Origin: Notospermus geniculatus | Lineage: Eukaryota; Nemertea; Pilidiophora; Heteronemertea; Lineidae | Length of the DNA stretch: 64,000 nucleotides | Assembly: GCA_002633025.1 (NCBI GenBank) | Contig: NMRB01000007.1 | Coordinates: 286,951 to 350,950 of the forward strand | Direction: 5' to 3' | Shown here: positions 35,650 to 47,033 of the stretch, piece by piece | Position numbering within the stretch: position 1 is the stretch's first letter | How the letters are laid out: the number at the start of each line of letters is the position of its first letter | The notes under the pieces: generated by a model | The model's database searches: none | The model's input: the letters and a program-made list of their open reading frames with translations, nothing else | Told to the model about the DNA's origin: nothing | Position numbers and translations under genes: made by a program

Positions 35650-38600
35650 ATGGAAGCTGCAAAATCTGATGATGCTGCAGAGAGGATGGAAGGGACATAC
35701 CAATCACTACCTCCAGTTACTGATCATGAACGAGAGATTGCTGGCAAGTGTGCCAGTGACTTTGAAAAAAGAAATTTTGACGCCTGTCTGGCAGGAATAA
35801 GCAAACTGCATTCATCAAGATCATTGGATCCGAAAGTGATGCACAATAAAGCTGTGGTGGAGTATTGTGTATCTGGTCTTAGAAAAACAGATGAATTCAG
35901 GAAATGCTTGAACAGTGTTTGTCACCAGGTAATAGCACAGCTTGAATATGCCATACAAGTTGAATTACTCCAGAGTTCCTTGCAGAATAGAAATACATGT
36001 AATTAGCTACCCAGTTTCTAATTTCCATGATCAAACTGTATGATAATAGGTTTTGTTCTGTTCCTCTTTGTCTATCGGGCATCATCCTACCCATATTCCT
36101 TTCTTTCAGTGCCAAGTGAGTCTGGATAACATAGCCACATTGGATGATGTCGACCATTGTATAGTCTACTACAACCATGCTGTTATCTTACATCATCTGA
36201 AACAATACCAAACAGCGTTGGCTGTTATGGACAAGTTATTTCAGTACATTGAACCATTAGGTAGGTGCTGTTAGATCTTGGTCAGCTAATTGATATTAGT
36301 CAGAGGGCATGGCAGACCATTTTCACTAATCTCACTCACACTGGTGACAGGGTCCCTGGTATGGGGTTTGGTGCCCCCTGCAACATTGGTTAGATTGCCT
36401 AGTGGATGGTGAGAGGCAGTGTTGTGATTACTGAATGTCCTGATCAGTTGCTTGGTGTAGTCATAAGTAATTGTGCTTCTTTCTATTTCAGAAGAAAATC
36501 TGGCAAGAAAAATAGCTTTTCTTCATGTGGAACTGTATCTGTGTACCCAACAGGTATGTATTTATGATGGAAATGTTTGTGTTGGTGAATGTCATCAGTT
36601 GATGATATAAATCCCCTGCAGGATGCTAAAATATGCCTTTAACTTTGGTTTTCAGCCTGAGAAAGCGTATGCCATGTTAGGTTTCATAGAAAAGAATATC
36701 CTGAGCAATGGAAAGTCACAGCAGACACCAGAGAAGGACACCCACAGAGAAAGTGACCTATCTGGGGCCGATATATGGAGACCAAAGATTAGCCAGTACA
36801 AAGCTCGGTGTTACTTGATGTTGAAGTCCATGAAAGCATGTAAACGTGAAATCAAGAATATGATGAATTCAGTGGGACTAGTGAGTATAGCAGTAGTTAG
36901 CAAAGAGTTCATCTTTCATTCAGTGAAATCACAAGTGCTAGTGCTAGAAATCCATCTTGGAATATGTATGTAGCCAACTGAGTGGAAATTCATTTTCATC
37001 TATACAAGTAATTTCCTGTTTTTCTAGGGTCCTCAACTAGTCTACCTAAAGAGCAATTTTGAATACTTGCGTGGCAATTACAGGAAAGCAATCAAGGTGT
37101 TAAACTCAGCTCCCACACAATCAAAGGGACCACAGGAGAATGCAGAGTGTATACCAATGATGTACTACAATAACATGGCCTGTATTCACTTCCACATGAA
37201 GAAACACAACCTCGGGGCATTTTATCTGAGGAAAGCTATACAAGAGAATGAGAATGCCAGTAGAGACGTCAGCAAAGCTGACTTGAGTGAGTTTGCAATA
37301 CTCTTATTTGACTCTAGATTGAGAAAACGTCATCTTCCATAAGTTTTCTTCCACTGATCAACGCTAGCTTCTGATTGGTGAGCCAATTATGTTGTATGTG
37401 CATATCTCGGTGGCTGCAGAAAGAAGACTTTACTGTTTTCAGTGAATTGTTTTCAAATTTCAGAAGTGTCTCATCCTTTATTGTAGGTAAATCACTATCT
37501 GGTCGACCCATCTATACCTTGGGTATCAGTCGTCATCATGAGCTACTCTACAACATGGGCATACAGCTATTGCATTGTGGGAAGCCATTGGCGGCCTTTG
37601 ATTGTCTCATCATTGCCATACAAGTTTATCACACCAATCCACGACTTTGGCTGCGGCTGGCAGAGTGTTGTATACATGTGAACAGAGAGGTCAGTGCTGT
37701 TTTTTCAGTCTTTATCTACATGTATATCCTTTTAGCCGCCAAGGTTGATTTTCTGCAAATGTCTTATAGGATGTTGAACTTCAGCTAAATTGGGCAGGAT
37801 CTCGGATCATATTCTGATCTGACTTCCTTCATTGCAGAGCAACGATGAGGACCGAAAACTAAGTCATCGCCTGGAGGTGGTCCAGGGATCAGTCGGATCT
37901 GGTGTTCATAGAAAACTCATCATTGGTCCTGGTATAACATCAAACTACAAAACGAGGTATGAGCTCTCTTAAAACTATTCTGCTGTTGGCTTGGATTTCA
38001 TGTGGTGTAGGGGTCTCACAATGGATGGATTTGACAGTGTGTCAAGTGATACCCCAGGACTTACAGATCATGAAATTACTACTGGTACTTCAGCGTCACT
38101 TTCATAGACTTCTGATGCAGTCTACCGTATCTTCTTCCAGTAATGAGGCTGCAGCCAAACCTTCCACAACCCTGGAATTCGCCTCTTTATGTTTGAAAAA
38201 CTCCCTGACACTTCTCCCAGATGAGAGGGTACCTCCGACACAGTCAGAAGATGCTGAGACAGCGTAAGGCTTGAAAATAGTTTTTATTTCTCCTCAGGGC
38301 CTTTGTGTCTGCCGTTGCTTGTGTCTGCCTTTGGCAATGCTAGGCTGTGGCATTTGAATCCCAGCAAGTTCTATCATTTGTATGCCTCTCTTTTAGAAAA
38401 AGGTTCATGTAGTCACCTCACTCGCATCAGACTCATGTTTACTTCAAGTCATTATTCCAGGAAACATTTCCTCGATTTCATATTTTGTTGTTTCAGGAAA
38501 CAAGCCCATGATTCTCCACTGCCTGCCCCTCCAGCTAACCCAATGAAAGCAAATGAAGTGGCTAACCTAAGGTGAGAAATCCGTTCCTGTGGTTTAAGTG

Positions 38601-40072
38601 AGTGTAATAGGACTACCAGATATCCAGTTCATAGATCAAGGAGTCCATTATAAGTACAATATTTGCTGAGTAAAAGTTTAGGTGATGATGTTCGTTTCTT
38701 TACAGGTGCTCCGTTCTTTGTCAATCAGCGTATGTGGCATTATGTCTCAATGATTTCCTGGTCGCTTCACAGTTTGCAGACCGACTTCTAAAACAACCCA
38801 AGTTGTCTGGTGCTCACAGGTAAGATGAGACAAGTAACTATCAGATCAGTATTCAAACTTCGCTCATAGGAGCTGATAAGTATGAAAAGACAGCCTCTCC
38901 CACTCGTCAAGTCCTGTCAAGTAAGATCAGGGCGGTCAAACCCCAGCCCATGTCAGTTCATAAGTGTTACACAGTGGTAGAAGCATTCAAACCTTTGCTT
39001 TCGTCACTTTCAAATTCTCCTCATTTTCATCAGCTGTAGACACCTGTTTTCATATTCTACTTGTTCTAGGTACTTGGGCAACATGTACATTGGCGAGGCC
39101 CTAGTATCCTTGGACAGGATTGCAGATGCTGTGCAGCATTTCAACCCCGAGGCTGTTGTTGATGTGTCAGTCACACCACCAGATTACAAACAAGACCAGG
39201 GTGAGTGTCCCGAGTTTGGCTTTCACATGAATTCACTGTGTTACATTGTGGACTGACCCTCATTGTTTTGGAAACTTTCTTGTGATTGATTAGCTGGCAA
39301 CTTCCCAAACAGAAAGCTTATTCTTAAGGCTCCTTCCCTTGGTTGAGAGGGCCCATGCTGTCTATCAGAGAAGCTATACTTGTATCAAACCCTGATACAA
39401 ATGAATATGCCCTCTTTTTCAGAACGTGATAGAAATGGTGAGCCACAGGAGAGTGAAAATCGAGGTAAAAAACAACATTTCTGGCAGGAAATTTTCCAGA
39501 TTCAGCATGCAGAATCTTTAAGCCATCTTCATCCCCTCAAAGTTCATTGTAACACCAGAATTTGACCGGTGGTCTCAAACTTTTATCAAATGAGTTGATA
39601 TGATAAGATGTCTTTGTCTCCTCATAGGTGCTTTGTTCAGCTGGGTGCCAAGGGATGTTGCAAGAGCCAAGGCTATAATGCAGTACAACCTGGCCACAGC
39701 TCATGCCATCAGAGGTGAACACGAAAAGGCAATCATGAATTTGGCAAAGGTAAGTTTGTCAAGCAGTTATGTTTTTGCCACGTTTTTAAAAATTTTTGGA
39801 TGGTCCTTGTAGAGGGGGCCTAGCTATTGGACAGGGCAGGTCTGAGGGGGCCATGTTTTCCTCCTACTGTCCTGTAACCTGCCGTGTGATTTCTACCAAT
39901 TTATCTCAGTATTCCAAACTGTCTTCTTCAGAGCACCCAAGGCATCGGCATGCCCTTCCCCTCCCACATATACTACCTGAGGCTGTACCTTGACTTGATG
40001 GAAGGACGACGAAAGCTTGCTCAAGGAGTTATCAAGGAGCATTTTGGACATACAACACCAAATCGAGCCTGA
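35650..40072 (+). CDS. CNOT10: CNOT10, CCR4-NOT transcription complex subunit 10
   Basis: CNOT10 is a TPR-repeat scaffold that with CNOT11 docks on the CNOT1 N-terminus in the cytoplasmic CCR4-NOT deadenylase. Exons are 35650-35928, 36110-36260, 36492-36553, 36656-36880, 37028-37286, 37487-37689, 37838-37956, 38141-38263, 38497-38571, 38706-38819, 39070-39200, 39423-39464, 39628-39749 and 39932-40072. Phases close, giving 681 residues against 744 in human. Matching blocks are [100 protein letters not shown] and [13 protein letters not shown]-like [18 protein letters not shown]. The carboxyl end is shorter than human. Exon 8 uses the acceptor at 38140; the alternative AG at 38120 would break the frame. 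Confidence 0.95.
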
Positions 40073-40388
40073 GCACTTCCTTGGTCCATCAATGGAAGGT
40101 CTCCAAGCACAAGGCCTAGGAACTCTGGAGAAAGTGATGACATTTTCACACTTACTAGGTCATTCATTGTTGACTACCGGTATATGAAAGTATCTTGTTG
40201 ATAAATAACTGTGCTGTGCTGAGCTTTCATTTCAAGCTTTCTGACGGAAATGTGTGGTTACTGTCATGACTGTTACGGGCCTCTGTGATAAGACAATACT
40301 TTGTCGCCCCCAGCATTGTGAAATACCAGTGTATGTTTTGTCACAACCACTTTTGATGTAATGCATGATCATTGTGTACTGATTACAT

Positions 40389-40394
40389 AATAAA
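40389..40394 (+). terminator. CNOT10: Polyadenylation signal AATAAA for CNOT10
   Basis: AATAAA lies 317 bases after the CNOT10 stop at 40070-40072, on the same strand. Confidence 0.6.
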
Positions 40395-41501
40395 CCAAAT
40401 GAAGTATATAATTTGAGAGAGAATTGCAGTGTAACTCCTTTACACATATATGAAGCAGCCTGATCCCTTGAAAGTGGCAATCTTAGTTAGTTGGGTCGCC
40501 CATAGATGTCTCTTCCGCAGCTAGCGATTGTTCCACTGGGCGGGACATTTTACTTTGGCTTTTTGCCATGCAACGTTAAGAATAAGATTGCTCGGATTAA
40601 CTTTCTACTGAATTAATGGTGTAACACGCAGAGTTATCGAAAATTTATCTTGTTTACTCACGCGAGAAGTATTTTGGCTTCTTTGTGGATTTTATGCGGG
40701 TCCAGGCATAGGGCCATATAGCTTTTTGGTCCTGGGGGGCAGAAGACCACTTTTTGCCCAAAATGTGCATGAAAACCGCGTTTTTTTGGCTGGCTCTAGG
40801 GGGCGACAACTGCCCCCCGCTAAATAGGCCTACGGCCCTGGCAAAATACTCGACACTCATTCAGGGGTGGAACGTGGACCTCTCTCAGGATCTGGCGCCC
40901 ACAGTCACACCCATGCACCAACCCCGTCAAGTTAGTTTCTCGGGTCATTTTGTCTGGATGATGCGACAATTGTTTCCTGCAAGAAATGTGTCCGAAACAT
41001 GACCGGCCGCAGCATGTCAAAATTTTTTTAAGTTTATCGCTAAGTTTATTGTGCCTTATAAAACAATGTCACTCTCATCATGGAGGTATACCTCCATGCT
41101 CTCATCGCCACCCCACCCTCGAAACGGCTCAGCAACATCCGGTATCCGGCGAAAAGCTGGATGATTGCGCCATCGTTTAATTACCACGAGGTGTTACGTA
41201 ATAGAGTTATAGCTCGGCTTCCCGCCCGACCAGAGTGACCTTGGCCAAACACGCATTCCACTCAAGGCTTGCATTCCACTATTTCATTCATGTTCACATG
41301 GAGGTATAATAAAGACTGCCCAAGTCGGCTCGGAATTCGTTACTCATTTGACTGAACTTGTACCGGTACGTGTCTATATTTCTGTACCCAATTCTGGATC
41401 ATAAGGCTCTGGTTTTTGTCCTGTTTCAGTAACTTTTACTTATCAACTTTTTCTCCTCGTTTCAGGAGCAGCACGAACACGCAGTCAGAGAGCGCACTCG
41501 T
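40395..41501. other. Intergenic region between CNOT10 and TRIM71
   Basis: It holds a degenerate copy of the GGGCCGTAGC-type element (40702-40841, with ccaggcatagggcc at the left and taggcctacggccctgg at the right). A perfect 20-base palindrome catggaggtatacctccatg lies at 41079-41098, and its left half, catggaggtata, recurs at 41297-41308. No gene is supported. Confidence 0.5.
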
Positions 41502-41573
41502 TGATTGGTTGATAATTGATTGACAGGTCTCTTTAAATAGGTAGCTCCGCCTGCCCGTAGTAAGATGGCGCCG
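41502..41573 (+). promoter_or_regulatory. TRIM71: Probable TRIM71 core promoter
   Basis: In order: ATTGG (reverse CCAAT) at about 41503, a full PBX/MEIS-PREP composite site TGATTGACAG at 41517-41526, a TATA-like TTTAAATA at 41532-41539, and AAGATGGCGCC (YY1 type, often close downstream of a start site) at 41562-41572. The TATA-to-YY1 spacing fits initiation near 41560-41565. This would give a leader of about 340 bases if no intron intervenes. Confidence 0.5.
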
Positions 41574-41658
41574 ACGGTGAAGACAGGATAGTGTACCACA
41601 ACGGCCTAAAAACCAACTATTTGGCCGGATAGAACACTGGAGGCCGGGTTTGAATGAT

Positions 41659-41666
41659 CTACCTCA
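41659..41666 (+). promoter_or_regulatory. TRIM71: let-7 8-mer seed match in the proposed TRIM71 leader (site 1)
   Basis: CTACCTCA is the exact complement of let-7 nucleotides 2-8 plus the A opposite nucleotide 1. It sits inside a six-codon upstream reading frame (41654-41674). No clear 3' supplementary pairing is visible. Confidence 0.5.
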
Positions 41667-41786
41667 TGAATTAAGATGTTGTGGTACCTATGCGCTCAGT
41701 CTCTTCCTCAGGGAATTTAGAATCAGCCAAGAAACAGTGCCGTTTTTAAGGGTCGGACATTTGCGAAAGGACATCCATGTACTTGC

Positions 41787-42032
41787 ATGTATGTAATTAC
41801 ACAGTGTATTATGTTCTGCACTGAGTGTGTTCGGATTGCTCAGCGTGTCCTAATTCCTGTACTACCTCAGCATCAGAGTCACTTCTACGGCCCCATGGTC
41901 TATGTCCGTGATGGCAGCCGCATTCCCAGAGCAGCTAGGCGACAGATCGACGTGTCAACTCTGCCTGGATCGTTTAGAAGACCCGAAAGTGTTGCCCTGC
42001 ATGCACTCATTTTGTCGGAGGTGCCTAAATGA
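41787..42032 (+). other. Upstream open reading frame overlapping the TRIM71 start
   Basis: An ATG at 41787 opens an 81-codon frame that runs out of frame past the TRIM71 start at 41902 and stops at 42030-42032. A shorter frame with an ATG at 41895 lies in the same register. Such an overlapping uORF would be expected to reduce main-frame initiation if it is on the mRNA. There is no sign that its peptide is conserved. Confidence 0.35.
41860..41869 (+). promoter_or_regulatory. TRIM71: let-7 10-base match in the TRIM71 leader (site 2)
   Basis: TACTACCTCA is the exact complement of let-7 nucleotides 1-10, 32 bases upstream of the TRIM71 start codon. By chance the same 10-mer also occurs at 60490-60499 inside an unrelated antisense exon, so one match alone is not compelling. 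Confidence 0.5.
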
Positions 42033-44217
42033 CCTGGCTTGTGGGGGCGAGGACAGAATAGTTCAGTGCCCCACATGTCACCAAAGGATGTCATTAGGGG
42101 ATGCCGGAGTGGATGGCTTGCCATCGAATTCGTTAATAAACAACATAAACAACATACTCGATGTTGTTACTCAGGAAGAGGAGTATGAGTCGCCACGGGA
42201 ATTAGAGAAGTTGCGATATTGCAGTTCGTGCGAGGATGGGAGTAAAGCTACCTCACAGTGTCGTAATTGTACTGAATTTTTGTGTGATAAATGTGTGCGT
42301 GCCCATCAGAGAGTGCGACTTACAAGAGATCATGAAATCGTTCGCTTTATTTATAACTCTGCAACCACTAAACCTCAGCCACAACTTGTGGCCTCTCCTA
42401 TTCAACCAGTCTCAGACCGACCACCTAGTTTTTGTACCAAACACAAACATGAAGTATTACGCCTTTATTGTGATACTTGCTCGCAACCTATTTGTCGCGA
42501 ATGTACAATGAATGATCACCTCAGGCATAGCTTTATCTACCTCCAAGATGCAGTTGAGAACTCCAAAACCATAACTATTAAACTCTTAGCCGATGCCGAA
42601 GCCGGAATAACGGCGATAGAAGAGAGTATAAAAGTCGCTCAGGGAATGACAGAGCAGGTTGAAGCACAAGCTCAAGCTGTCGCCAACGAAGTCCGCCAAA
42701 CAACTCATCATCATCTTCATGCTCTTGAGGATCGAGAACGTCAACTCTTACGACAGGTCGAAAAAATTCGTCAGGTGAAAGGCAAATCCCTGCATTTGCA
42801 AGTTGAAGAACTCAAGAAGGGATTATGTACTCTAACCAACACCGTGGAGAAAGTGCGCCACACTCTGGAGACAGGCACCGACGTGGATGTTCTTAAAACC
42901 AAAGACGAGATGGTTGTGTCGATGAATAACATGCGCCACTTACGTAACTATCTTCATCCTCACGAGGATAACTACATTGTGTTTACTCCACCTGATGGTG
43001 CACTTCATGTTGCTATCTGTCACATGGGCTTCATTAGTAGTAGTGCATATGCTCCAAATTGTGTTGCCTCTGGTGATGGACTGAAACGTGCCCTGAAAGG
43101 GAAAGCAACGTACTTCCAGATCACCGCTAAAGATCATCACGGTGATGCTAGGATGGTTGGAGGTGATCCGCTGGACGTCATCATCCAGAGTCCAGAAGGG
43201 GTCCTCTACCGAGCAGAAATCACTGACCGTCAGAATGGTACCTATGTCGTTAACTATCGTCCGCAGATTGAAGGCAATCACATCATCTCCGTGACGATTC
43301 ATGGTAAGCATGTTTGTGATAGTCCTTTTACGGTGGCAGTCAGGAGTGGGCGTGACTACAGCAAACTTGCAGCCTCTGGTCGCCCGGAGACAATATTCGG
43401 TGGTGAAGGTGAGCATGAAGGAAGACTCTGCCGGCCATGGGGTGTCTGTTGTGATAAAGACGGGAACATCATCATAGCTGATCGCTCCAACAATCGTATC
43501 CAGACCTTTGATGCCAAGGGAAAATTTCTGCGTCAGTTCGGCTCGCCTGGATCAAGAAACGGACAGTTTGATCGTCCAGCTGGTGTTGAAATGGATGGTA
43601 AGAACCGAATTGTTGTAGCTGACAAAGATAATCACAGAATTCAGATTTTCAGTTTTGATGGTGTCTTCCTTCTGAAGTTTGGTGAGAAAGGTGGTAAGAA
43701 TGGGCAGTTCAATTACCCTTGGGATGTGGCATGCAATTCTGAGAATCAAATTCTTGTCTCCGATACGCGTAACCACAGAGTCCAACTTTTCAGTCCAGAA
43801 GGTCAATTCCTTAATAAGTACGGGTTCGAAGGTCCCTTGTGGCGCCATTTTGATTCGCCACGTGGTGTCGCCTTTAACAGTCTCGGCCAGGCGTTTGTTA
43901 CAGACTTCAACAACCACCGTTTGCTTGTCATTCAGCCTGACTTCCAGTCTGCACGCTTCCTTGGTACAGAAGGTTCAGGGAATGGTCAGTTCATGCGACC
44001 CCAAGGTGTCGTTGTAGACCAAGAGGGTAATATCATAGTCGCAGACTCTAGAAATTACCGGGTGCAAATTTTCCAGCCAAATGGCACATTTCATTGTAAG
44101 TTTGGATCCCAGGGGATTGGCCCTGGTAACTTGGACCGTCCCTCTGGGATTGCAGTGTCACCTGATGGCTGGATAGTGGTGGTTGACTTTGGTAACAATC
44201 GTGTTCAGCTGTTCTAG
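41902..44217 (+). CDS. TRIM71: TRIM71 / LIN-41 orthologue, RING-B-box-coiled-coil-filamin-NHL protein
   Basis: LIN-41 proteins bind hairpin RNA motifs through the NHL propeller, repress target mRNAs and carry a RING E3 ligase domain; they control stemness and developmental timing. One uninterrupted frame of 771 residues has a C3HC4 RING (C18, C21, C33, H35, C38, C41, C56, C59), B-box 1 at about 105-147, B-box 2 at about 178-217, a coiled coil at about 220-335, a filamin/IG domain at about 365-480 that opens with IVFTPPD, and six NHL repeats at about 490-771 with blocks such as CRPWGVCCDKDGNIIIADRS, NHRIQIF, FNYPWDVA and NHRLLVIQPD. TRIM71 is favoured over TRIM2/3/32 by this filamin-NHL sequence. 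Human has 868 residues; the difference lies in the RING region. Met 41902 or Met 41911 could be used, the latter with a better context (ccgtgATGG). Confidence 0.95.
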   Translation: MSVMAAAFPEQLGDRSTCQLCLDRLEDPKVLPCMHSFCRRCLNDLACGGEDRIVQCPTCHQRMSLGDAGVDGLPSNSLINNINNILDVVTQEEEYESPRELEKLRYCSSCEDGSKATSQCRNCTEFLCDKCVRAHQRVRLTRDHEIVRFIYNSATTKPQPQLVASPIQPVSDRPPSFCTKHKHEVLRLYCDTCSQPICRECTMNDHLRHSFIYLQDAVENSKTITIKLLADAEAGITAIEESIKVAQGMTEQVEAQAQAVANEVRQTTHHHLHALEDRERQLLRQVEKIRQVKGKSLHLQVEELKKGLCTLTNTVEKVRHTLETGTDVDVLKTKDEMVVSMNNMRHLRNYLHPHEDNYIVFTPPDGALHVAICHMGFISSSAYAPNCVASGDGLKRALKGKATYFQITAKDHHGDARMVGGDPLDVIIQSPEGVLYRAEITDRQNGTYVVNYRPQIEGNHIISVTIHGKHVCDSPFTVAVRSGRDYSKLAASGRPETIFGGEGEHEGRLCRPWGVCCDKDGNIIIADRSNNRIQTFDAKGKFLRQFGSPGSRNGQFDRPAGVEMDGKNRIVVADKDNHRIQIFSFDGVFLLKFGEKGGKNGQFNYPWDVACNSENQILVSDTRNHRVQLFSPEGQFLNKYGFEGPLWRHFDSPRGVAFNSLGQAFVTDFNNHRLLVIQPDFQSARFLGTEGSGNGQFMRPQGVVVDQEGNIIVADSRNYRVQIFQPNGTFHCKFGSQGIGPGNLDRPSGIAVSPDGWIVVVDFGNNRVQLF

Positions 44218-45891
44218 TTGCTGGTCAAACGGCTGTTTCCTTTGGGACTGAGGATAAATTGGAGATTTTTTATCAGGAACTGGTTTCCTATGACAGTGTG
44301 ATCAGTGGTGATTTGAAATAACATGGAAAATCAGTCATCTTCTGTGAGTGTCAGTCAACAAATCACATGATCAGGCTCAATTCCCAGCTACAACAACTGT
44401 AAGCTGTGTGGCCTGCCATCAAGTCAATCAGGACAAATAGAGCTTACAGAGGGCAAAACGTTGCCGAATTTATTAGGTCTACATGTACTTCCCATTCCAC
44501 ATTCTTCATCTTCCTCAGTCCCTTAGGGTCAAGTCTGACGGCACGAGTCTGTCTACTAATGTCTGTGTGAACTCAGGAAAAAAAACATACTTTTGCTCAG
44601 GTGTTGTGTTATTATACAGATTATTTCAAACGCCAAAGGCAATACTTTATCTCAGGGATTCTTCTACGAAGTAATATATTGAATGTAGTATTACATGTAA
44701 TTTCTGAAAATTGTATGATAAAGAGAATATGGACTTGTGGAGACTATTTATTGTTGATTCAGTAGATAGAACTAAAAATTGTATTTGCTGTCAATGCAAG
44801 CATACTGCTGACTTTTTCGTTTTTAGAAAGTAGCCCAAGTTTTAGTCACAGTGACAATTTTATATTCTTTTTTGTCAGTTTATTTTGTTTTCTGCACTGT
44901 CACACAGTGTTAGGGTAAATTTTGTTCACCTCTCAAGTTCAGAAATTCAAAAATCTATGTAAAGCGGAAAGGTATGTCACATATTTTTGGTTTTTGGCTG
45001 CCCATTCTTTGAATAGAGTTCTGCCAGATGTTGATTTTATTAACCTGGACTTTGTTAAGAGCCACTCATGTAGTGTGTGTAGGAGGAAACCTTCACATAA
45101 CCTGTAAGGAACATGGTTGGTAACTAGATATTGTGGGTTTTAAATCGACATTGGACTGCCACTGACACATGTGATCTGCCCCTGACACGTGTGATAAGTT
45201 CACACTGGTCATGGTGCCAACATTGTATGATATAGAAAGATGGTTGCGGTGCTGATAGTATAAAGTACATGCACTAACTCTATGCAATGTAACTTGGTGT
45301 GCGGATAAGGCAGACTGTGGCGTGTGTTTCCAAATCCAAATTTTTGTTCTCTTGCCTGTAGAACTTTGATTTGACTACATGTAGATGAACCAGAGTTGAG
45401 GTACATGCCAAGATAAAAACGCGACAAATTGGAATGGGTTTGTCAATGTCGGTAGACAAGCATGACCAGTATTTGAACCAGAGCAACGATATCTTCTTCG
45501 GTTCAGTAACAATGAAATACATCTGTTTACAAATGTTTGCTTTGTACAATTTATCATTCTGATTCAGTTCCAAATATTTCAGCAGAATCCTTTTCAACTG
45601 GATAATGGTCGTACTGTACTCTCATGATAGGTATCCCATGTTTTATAACCGTAGGCACAACTGATTTCCATTATTACAGCCACCATTTCCTCTTTACCTA
45701 CATTCATTATCTAAGTTAATTTCTGATCCTGTGGCCCCTTCTACATGTATTCTTTTATTTTTTCAAAACAGTATAAAGCTACATACTCAGTTCCACTTGA
45801 AGCCATCTATGGCTTGTACGGTTCTTTGGAACGGAGGTTACCATGGAAACAGATGGTTGTTGGAGCAAACTCCTTGTTGTTTTCAATCCTC

Positions 45892-45897
45892 AATAAA
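45892..45897 (+). terminator. TRIM71: First clear AATAAA downstream of TRIM71
   Basis: It lies 1.67 kb past the TRIM71 stop and is the first canonical signal noticed. Use of this site would exclude the let-7-like site at 46342-46358 from the mRNA. Confidence 0.4.
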
Positions 45898-46341
45898 AGA
45901 GGAAATGGTTGTTGAATTTCTCTAAGTTTTCATGATAGTTACAGCTGTAATCGCTTTGTGAAAATTGCCACGAGGAGGATTTATTTTATGTTAATTGTCA
46001 CCCTTCGACGTGCGTTTCAAATATCTTGAAGGCAGAGATGGTGAAGCTTCTTGCATTAGGTTTGGATTCTCACAGTGTCTCTGAGAACCCTCTGCCTGAC
46101 AAAAATGGCTTCAATTCTATTTCCATACACGTTTCATTTTAAAATTATTTGATATTTATAAAGGAGATTTTTGTTTCACTCAAAACATTTGTCATGGCCA
46201 GTTTTTCTATGAATTACTGATATATATCAATTGCATTATGTGTACTTTCAATCTCAGTTAGTTTTTAAAAACACCTCCCTGTATTCTGTAAATGGTAGTG
46301 GCATTATTTCATTTGAACAATCTTCTTCAATCTTAATCTTA

Positions 46342-46358
46342 ACAACCACATTACCTCA
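46342..46358 (+). promoter_or_regulatory. TRIM71: Bulged let-7-type site 2.1 kb downstream of the TRIM71 stop
   Basis: ACAACC followed by acat and TACCTCA reproduces the let-7 target layout: complement of seed positions 2-7 with A1, plus six bases of 3' pairing, with one extra base in the centre. This resembles the known sites in nematode lin-41. It counts only if the 3' UTR passes 46 kb. Confidence 0.4.
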
Positions 46359-46892
46359 ATCTCATGAATTGAAAAAGAAATTTATCTTTGTCCAACATAG
46401 AAACAGTTTCTACATTGTAGTTTAACTGCAATGTATCCAGAAACTTCCGATGGCGTTTCTGATAGAACATTCACACAAATTCACGATTCATAATTTGTGC
46501 ATTTAAGTTTTTCACACTCATTCCCATTTGGCATTCGGTTACGAAGAAAGGTGTGGTGATCATACCTTGGGTCTTACGGCTCGAGATAACCAATGACCCA
46601 GGGACATACCGTTAGTCACTACTAAGTGGTGCCTTGCCCTTAGGCCTGCCAATATCCCTCTCTCTGTGCGAACATAAACCCATCACGACCAGATATTAAC
46701 CAGAAGTTTGGTTCCGTTCTGTAGGAAGTGCTGGTGAGAACACTCTTGCTACGAATTGAAAGAATTTATAAGACAACAAATGTGCCCGCCACTGCAGTGG
46801 GAGTGTGACCGGTTGAAAAAAATTGCTACAATCTCCACTACAGTGGACCTGGTAGTACAGGACAGAGATATGACTTCAATTGGCCAAGCTCC

Positions 46893-47033
46893 TGGGGTAG
46901 CGAGCATAAAGGGGTCGTAACCCTACGTCAGGCCTAAGCCAGGCGTAGTGCTGGTCAAGGATAGGGCCGCGACCAGCACTACGTCTGGCTTAGACCTGAT
47001 GTAAGGTTACGACCCCTTTATGCTCGCTACCCC
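46893..47033. mobile_element. 141-base near-perfect palindromic element
   Basis: ggggtagcgagcataaaggg with the following gtcgtaaccctacgtcaggc is mirrored by its reverse complement ending gctcgctacccc. The arms are about 60 bases with very little spacer. Confidence 0.8.

Noticed and set aside
42940-43917. Long minus-strand frames (158 and 121 codons) inside TRIM71
   Set aside because: They are shadows of the strongly coding NHL region, with no independent evidence.
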